64,000 bases of DNA. Source: Linum tenue. Lineage: Eukaryota > Streptophyta > Magnoliopsida > Malpighiales > Linaceae. A program made the translations under genes and the position numbers. Where the stretch lies: contig CAMGYJ010000002.1 of the NCBI GenBank assembly GCA_946122785.1, forward strand, positions 36,708,495 to 36,772,494, read 5' to 3'. Every line of letters starts with the position of its first letter. Position 1 is the stretch's first letter. The notes beneath the pieces were generated by a model. That model searched no databases and was not told the origin of the DNA. It saw only the letters and a list, made by a program, of their open reading frames with translations. Shown one piece after another: positions 59,369 to 64,000 of the stretch.

Positions 59369-60081
59369 TTATGAAAATTGTCACCCACGTAACTTACACC
59401 CTTTTCGATCTCTTTCGTGTAACCATTCCACCGCAACCCAAGCGTGATCCTTTGTAATGCCATATGCAATAAAACTGTAATTAAGTTACTAACATAAAAA
59501 TCACAAATGACAATGAAAAGTAATACAAAACAAACTTATGAATTAACGTTAATCGCAAAAACTAAATAATTTAAAGGTGCACAACTGAAATTTGAAGAAG
59601 AAGGAGGAGTGGAGTGAAGTGAAGTGAAGATTTTGAGTTTTCTGGACCTGCCTTTTATAATTTTAAATTACAAACCGCAAGGGGGAGCGGTTTTAGTCTG
59701 CCATGCAGCCCCCACCCCTGCAACCTCCTGCATGCCGGCATGTTGGATATCGGGTGACGAGGCACAAACCGCTGGTGGGGGAGCGGTTTATGTGTCGACA
59801 TGGTAAACCGCTTCCTTGTGGAGCATTTTACCATGCCGACACGTAACCGCTCCCTGAGGAAGCGGTTTGTGGTAGGGCAGCCATGAAAACTGCTCTTTCG
59901 AAGAGCGTTTTTTTCAAAATAGGCAAACCGCTTGTCGACCAGGTAGTTCTATGGTAAACCGCGGCCTGGGTGGGCGGTTTCTATTTTAACCGCCCCTGAG
60001 TGGAGCGATTTTTAATAAACGGTTGTATTTTTGTAATTTTTTTTAAAATATTGGTAGTTTTGGATTTTTTCCCCACATGAG

Positions 60082-60750
60082 TCACACGCGTGTGCTGCTA
60101 ACCACCTAGGTACAAGACCAACCAGACAACAACGTTGTTGTTTAGCTCTGTAGTATTGTTGGGTCCACGACACAACAACCATGGACAATGTGATTGCTAA
60201 GACTAATACATGGTGTTGCTAAAATGAACCACGACCATTTACCTATCACGTTGTTGACTTATTAGCGATATCGTTGACCTTGCAGTCTTGTTGACCATCA
60301 AACTACTGTTGAACTCGCGACATTGCTAAACACCACGATATTGGTGAGCTTAGCAGCATCGTTGAACTTGCGATGCCACGATAATATTATCTTAAGGTGT
60401 AAACAAATGCTACATAAAGTTTGTTCGCGATCCCAATTATCAAATTCAAATCTCTCCAACACATAAATTTTTTAACTGATTGAATCGAAGTTGAGTGGAA
60501 CAAAATCAAAGTTTTGATTGTTGAGTGAAGCTCGTCAATAGGGAAAGAATCAACAAAATCAATCAAGGACAAAATGGAAGGTTTCAAAGAAGGAAGCTGG
60601 AGCAGCTTTGCGGGAAATCAAATCATCATCTCACAACGGCTAGCTTGAAGAAAAGAGCCAATATAAAGACGAAGATGATGAAGGTTGCCGGTTAAGTTTT
60701 TCCAGAGAAATCAAAAGTTGTGTACTGTGTGAGAAGTCATGAGCTCTTGA
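60082..60750. other. Intergenic, degenerate TTG/CAA-rich sequence
   Basis: Between the MULE and the Copia element. Many GTTGTTGAC and CACGA-type words occur at 60110-60380, suggesting an eroded repeat. No gene recognised. Confidence 0.4.
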
Positions 60751-61383
60751 TAGAAAAACTAAACAAGCTAATCGGGGAGAATAGCGAGTGTTTCTGAGTG
60801 TGTAATCAGGGTGGTTATACTTCAGTAGAGGAGTTAGATTGATAGGCAGGGAGCTGGTCAGTTTAATCTCTAGAGTGTAATCAAGAACAAGAAAATCGTT
60901 CTAGTAGTTACGTAGGGATCCTCAAGTGGAGAGATACCTACCGTGGATTAGTCGATATTGGGATCCTTCTTCTCCCAATATCGGATACCACGTAAAAACT
61001 TATGTGCAGTGTGTGTTCTCTGTTTTGAGCGGCGTTTGGTGCTCTGTTTTTGTCTTGTGTTTATCAGGTACAGGGAACTGACATTGGTGGATCAAGGAAG
61101 AAGAGGCAGCCGGCAGGTTAAGCTGGAGTAAGCAGGGACAAGCCCAAATGCTTTCGGTGATAAGTAGTTGGGCCCAAGCCCATTATTCTGTTTGCTAAAA
61201 CCAATTTTTATCGCATTTCATTTTCTTTAATTATTCAGTTGCATTAAGCAGAGAAAAGGAAAAAAAATCTTGATTCTTCACTTGCTCGGTCAATCCGACG
61301 ATTAGGGTTTTTCAGGATTGACGTCTGATCATCAAAACGAAGTGAAACCGGCGCCGGAGTCTCGCGCTCGACTCAATCAACAC
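60751..61383 (+). mobile_element. Copia 5' LTR (right part; start not resolved)
   Basis: Sequence upstream of the primer-binding site at 61385 behaves as an LTR, ending ...CTCAATCAACAC. With no 3' LTR in the window, the 5' boundary cannot be set and 60751 is a working guess. Features include a palindromic GGGATCCTTCTTCTCCCAATA region near 60970 and T-rich tracts near 61200-61245. Confidence 0.6.
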
Positions 61384-61384
61384 G

Positions 61385-61396
61385 TGGTATCAGAGC
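61385..61396 (+). promoter_or_regulatory. Primer-binding site 1 (tRNA-iMet)
   Basis: TGGTATCAGAGC at 61385-61396 is the exact complement of the 3' end of plant initiator tRNA-Met, the usual primer for Copia elements. It is followed 19 bp later by the gag A frame. Confidence 0.92.
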
Positions 61397-61414
61397 CCGG
61401 CTCCGACGTTAAAG

Positions 61415-62077
61415 GTGCAACCGTCTTTTGAGAAGATGAGCTCGGGATCGACAACCGGAATCTTTATGGCAGACGGATTCTCACATACTCGTCCTCCAAG
61501 GTTCGAAGGTGTGCACTATGGCTACTGGAGAAATCGAATGGAGCTCTTTATAGGATCAACTGATCCAGATCTATGGAATATCGTCCTGGATGGCCCTCTG
61601 AAAGTGAAGGAAGCTCGCGGAAATTGGACAGAAGTCGACAAGAGGAAATTTCAACTCAACTCGAAGGCAACAAACCTAATGTACTATGCATTGGGGCCAG
61701 AAGAATACCACAGAGTGACTGGTTGCAAATCTGCGAAAGAAATCTGGGATAAACTGCAGATTGCGCATGAAGGCACTGCTCATGTCAAGGTCTCAAGGAT
61801 AAAATGCCTCAAGCAAGAATTCGAATCATTCATTATGAAGCCAGAAGAATCGATTAAGGAGATGAATGACCGATTCACCACGATAGTCAACAGTCTAAGG
61901 AACTTGGAAGTGGAATACGCCAGTGTTGATCTGGTTCGAAAGGTACTCTGGGCATTACCCAAGAAATGGACTCCCAATGTCACAGCAATTGAGGAGTCTA
62001 AAGACCTCACCAAACTCAGTCTGGATGAACTGATCGTATTCTTGCTTTGTCGATTCCAGCGATTTTCCGATCCGTAG
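61415..62077 (+). mobile_element. Copia gag A (DUF4219/UBN2-type), 3'-truncated
   Basis: A 220-residue frame with the standard Copia gag blocks: RPPRFEGVHYGYWRNRMELF, DLWNIVLDGP, SAKEIWDKLQIAHEGT and KQEFESFIMKPEESIKEMND, then RFTTIVNSLRNL and LPKKWTPNVTAIEESKDLTK. Similarity ends abruptly after LSLDELI (about 62034). The last ~13 residues are read from foreign sequence. The normal C-terminal zinc knuckle is missing. It differs clearly from the gag B downstream, so the two come from different Copia families. Confidence 0.88.
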
Positions 62078-62107
62078 CAGCGCGTTTATAAAAAGTGGTA
62101 TCAGAGT
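62036..62107 (+). promoter_or_regulatory. Second LTR end and primer-binding site 2
   Basis: A 60-bp segment (62036-62095) unlike the gag A coding sequence leads directly into TGGTATCAGAGT (62096-62107), a second tRNA-iMet primer site with one mismatch at its end. It looks like the extreme 3' end of another family's LTR followed by that family's primer site. Confidence 0.8.
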
Positions 62108-62146
62108 CGCGGCTGGAAATCAGGCTAGGGTTTTTTATTCAGAAGA

Positions 62147-62968
62147 ATGACGTCGGTGAACATGAAGATCGAAAAGTTCACGGGGAAGAACAGCTTCGCT
62201 ATATGGCAGATCAAGATGCGGGCTTTATTAAAACAACAAAGGCTGTGGGGGCCGCTGTCTGCGAAACAGAAGAAGGCAGCGGTTGATGACGATGAGTGGA
62301 ATACCCTGGAGGAAAAGGCCCACTCGAACATCATGCTATCGTTGTCTGATGACGTCATCATTGAAGTCGCTGCTGAGAAGACTGCCGCGGGCTTGTGGTT
62401 AAAGTTGGAGAGTCTGTATATGACGAAGTCCTTAACCAACAAGTTACATCTCAAGCAACGGTTATTCAGCTTCAGGATGCAAGAAGGTACGCCTTTGAGG
62501 GAACATCTCGAATAGCTTAACTCTATTTTGCTGGATCTGCGTAATATAGATGTTCAAGTTGATGACGAGGATGCTGCCCTAATCCTACTAGTTTATTTGC
62601 CGAGTTCTCATGAGAATTTCGTTGATTCTTTTATTGCTGGTAAAGAAAGCGTGTCGTTGGAGGATGTCAGGTCTGCTCTTCATACGAGAGAGACCAGGCA
62701 TAAGGCGTCTAGATCTGGTATAGATGGTGGTGAGGCATCGGGTTTGGCTGTTACAGGTGGAAAGGGAAAGAAGAAATCTGGTAAAGGGAATTCGAACAAG
62801 AATTCCAAGGGTCCCGGTCCACAGCCAAGTGATGCTTGTCACAACTGTAAGGAAGTGGGGCATTGGAAGTACAACTGTCCCAAGAGAAGAGGGCAACAGA
62901 AAAAACAAGGTTCAGTTGTCGTGGTAGAAGTGGACAACAGTTCTGAAGACGATCTCGCCTTGCTGTAG
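62147..62968 (+). pseudogene. Copia gag B with CCHC zinc knuckle
   Basis: The frame starts with MTSVNMKIEKFTGKNSFAIW, then IKMRALLKQQRLWGPL, IMLSLSDDVIIEVAAEKTAA and LWLKLESLYMTKSLTNKLHL. TAG at 62513-62515 interrupts it where glutamine is usual. It resumes as LNSILLDLRNIDVQVDDEDA, then LILLVYLPSSHENF. A lysine/glycine-rich stretch and a CCHC knuckle, CHNCKEVGHWKYNC (about 62838-62879), end the gag. A further frame change at 62962-62968 separates it from pol. The family is the Tnt1/Tork-like UBN2 gag. Confidence 0.88.
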
Positions 62969-64000
62969 ATGAGAAGGAACATCATGGTGATGTGTGGTTT
63001 CTGGATACTACAGTATCATACCATATGTCTCCGAACAGGGAATGCTTCACAACCTACGAGCAGATAGATGGTGGTAATGTGGTTATGGCTAATGGAGCTG
63101 TCTGCAAGGTTGTTGGAATCTGGTCCATAAAGGTTCGGACACATGATGGTTCGTTCTGTATCGTGAATGATGTCAAGCATGTTCCACAAATGACAAAGAA
63201 CCTGAACTCCTTGAGTCTACTCGACAGCAAGGGCTTTAGTTTCAAAGGAAAAGGTGGAGTTGTGTATGTCTGCAAAGGTTCAAGGAAGGTGCTGAAGGGC
63301 GTGAAGCGTGGGACATTGTATGCATTACAAGGGTCTGTGTTGTCTGGTTCTGCTGCAGTCGCATCGTCTCAGGTTCATCGGGAAGATATGACCACTCTCT
63401 GGCACATGAGATTGGGGCATATGAGTGAACGAGGGATGCAAGTTCTATCGAAGAGGGATCTTCTTTGCAGGCACAAGGTGCAGAATTTGGAATTCTGTGA
63501 GCATTGTGTGTTTGGGAAGCTACATCGCAGCAAGTTTCCCAAGAAGAGTATCCACCGGACAAAGGGGATACAGGATTACCTCCACTCCGACTGTTGGGGT
63601 CCTTCACGAGTTGAATCCATTGGAGGCAGCAGGTATTTTCTGTCTATTATTGATGATTATTCAAGATTTACTTGGATTTTCATGATGAAGCAGAAAAGTG
63701 AGGCTTTCACGAAGTTCAAGCAGTGGAAGACATTGGTGGAGAATCAGACCGGGAAGAAGATCAAGAAGCTGCGAACGGACAATGGTCTGGAGTTCTGCAA
63801 TTCTGAGTTCAGCGAATTCTGCAAGGATGAAAGGATTGCCCGTCATCGGACCGTGAGAGATACACCCCAGCAGAATGGCGTTGCAGAAAGGATGAACCAG
63901 ACATTGTTGGAGAGAGCACGGTGCATGCTCTCTAATGCTGGACTAGTTAGAAGATTCTGGACAGAAGCAGTAAACATGGCGTGCTTCCTGATCAACCGTG
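62965..64000 (+). mobile_element. Copia pol B: protease, pre-integrase, integrase (open to edge)
   Basis: From 62965 the frame is open for the last 1036 bp of the window. It opens with a protease block (VWFLDTTVSYHMSPNRECF), where the aspartate is followed by T-T instead of the usual T/S-G/A. The GAG-pre-integrase domain follows (LWHMRLGHMSERGM, CEHCVFGKLHRSKF). The integrase core starts at HSDCWGPSRVESIGG and has the D of SDCW, the D of LRTDNGLEF and the E of NGVAERMNQTL, i.e. the D-D-35-E triad. RT and RNase H would lie beyond 64000. This part shows no stop and is the best-preserved retroelement coding region in the window. Confidence 0.92.

Larger units (their letters stand above)
53458..60081. 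mobile_element. Mutator-like element (MULE) with 9-bp target duplication
   Basis: The element spans 53467-60072 (6606 bp). CCACATGAG occurs immediately outside both ends (53458-53466 and 60073-60081), the 9-bp duplication characteristic of Mutator. The terminal inverted repeats start GGAAAAAATTCAAAACTAC at the left and, read inward at the right, GGAAAAAATCCAAAACTAC. They continue through AATTACAAAAATA and then blocks rich in AACCGC(T/C). Inside are a plus-strand plant-mobile-domain gene (53951-58350), a minus-strand mudrA-type N-terminal frame (59368-58424) and an LTR-like insertion in an intron. The catalytic transposase domain is absent and both genes are damaged, so the element is now non-autonomous. 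Confidence 0.93.

Noticed and set aside
62962..62968. Programmed frameshift between Copia gag and pol
   Set aside because: Copia elements normally encode gag-pol in one frame, no slippery heptamer or downstream pseudoknot is evident, and the gag already has a nonsense codon, so a decay mutation is more likely.

Overview
The window is nuclear DNA from a flowering plant, almost certainly a eudicot. The signs are intron-containing genes with plant-specific protein families, plant-type LINE, Athila/Gypsy and Copia retroelements, many MITEs, and two fragments of chloroplast genes (rpl16, psbB) sitting in nuclear sequence. I do not assign a species. Most of the 64 kb is transposon debris around a small gene island.

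Layout. 0-2.8 kb: a dead L1-type LINE (minus strand) whose reverse transcriptase is split by a chloroplast rpl16 fragment. 3.2-4.6 kb: a short DnaJ-type cysteine-rich zinc-finger gene (minus) whose 3' end is duplicated as an inverted repeat. 7.4 kb: a psbB fragment. 8.2-9.4 kb: two tandem 615-bp repeat units. 10.6-17 kb: a second, larger LINE (minus) with a DUF4283 ORF1 and an EN-RT-zf-RVT-RNase H ORF2, carrying a tRNA-derived SINE with perfect target-site duplications. 17.6-21.9 kb: the gene island, a complete seven-exon ALKBH1-type dioxygenase gene (minus) divergent from a complete five-exon plastid-type DUF493 gene (plus), with 439 bp between their start codons. 23.4-24.4 kb: a 1-kb foldback element with a very GC-rich core. 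25.4-27.3 kb: a broken PLP-fold, molybdenum-cofactor-sulfurase-like gene.

27.7-34.9 kb is repeat territory: degenerate satellite-like repeats, a poly-G tract, a 462-bp MITE, AT-rich hairpin repeats, and a dense cluster of five MITEs lying in (TA)n tracts. 35.1-44.1 kb is a degenerate Athila-lineage Gypsy element with PBS, PPT and two LTRs (the 3' one truncated). 44.5-53 kb holds a Harbinger-like MITE, a Gypsy-type LTR, a Copia gag relic on the minus strand, hAT-type non-autonomous elements (one with a perfect 8-bp duplication) and a second copy of the 462-bp MITE. 53.5-60.1 kb is a 6.6-kb Mutator-like element bounded by a perfect 9-bp target duplication. It contains a decayed plant-mobile-domain gene and the N-terminal part of a mudrA-type transposase, with an LTR-like sequence inside one intron. 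61-64 kb is the 5' half of a Copia element with two primer-binding sites and two unrelated gag ORFs in series, apparently a chimera of two families. Its pol frame stays open to the window edge.

Only three protein genes look functional: ALKBH1-like, DUF493 and the DnaJ-like gene. ALKBH1 and DUF493 probably share a promoter region but have no obvious functional link. Among the 'unusual' candidates the chimeric Copia element, the bounded PMD-carrying MULE, the TA-targeting MITE cluster with a shared core, and the foldback element are the best supported by the sequence itself.
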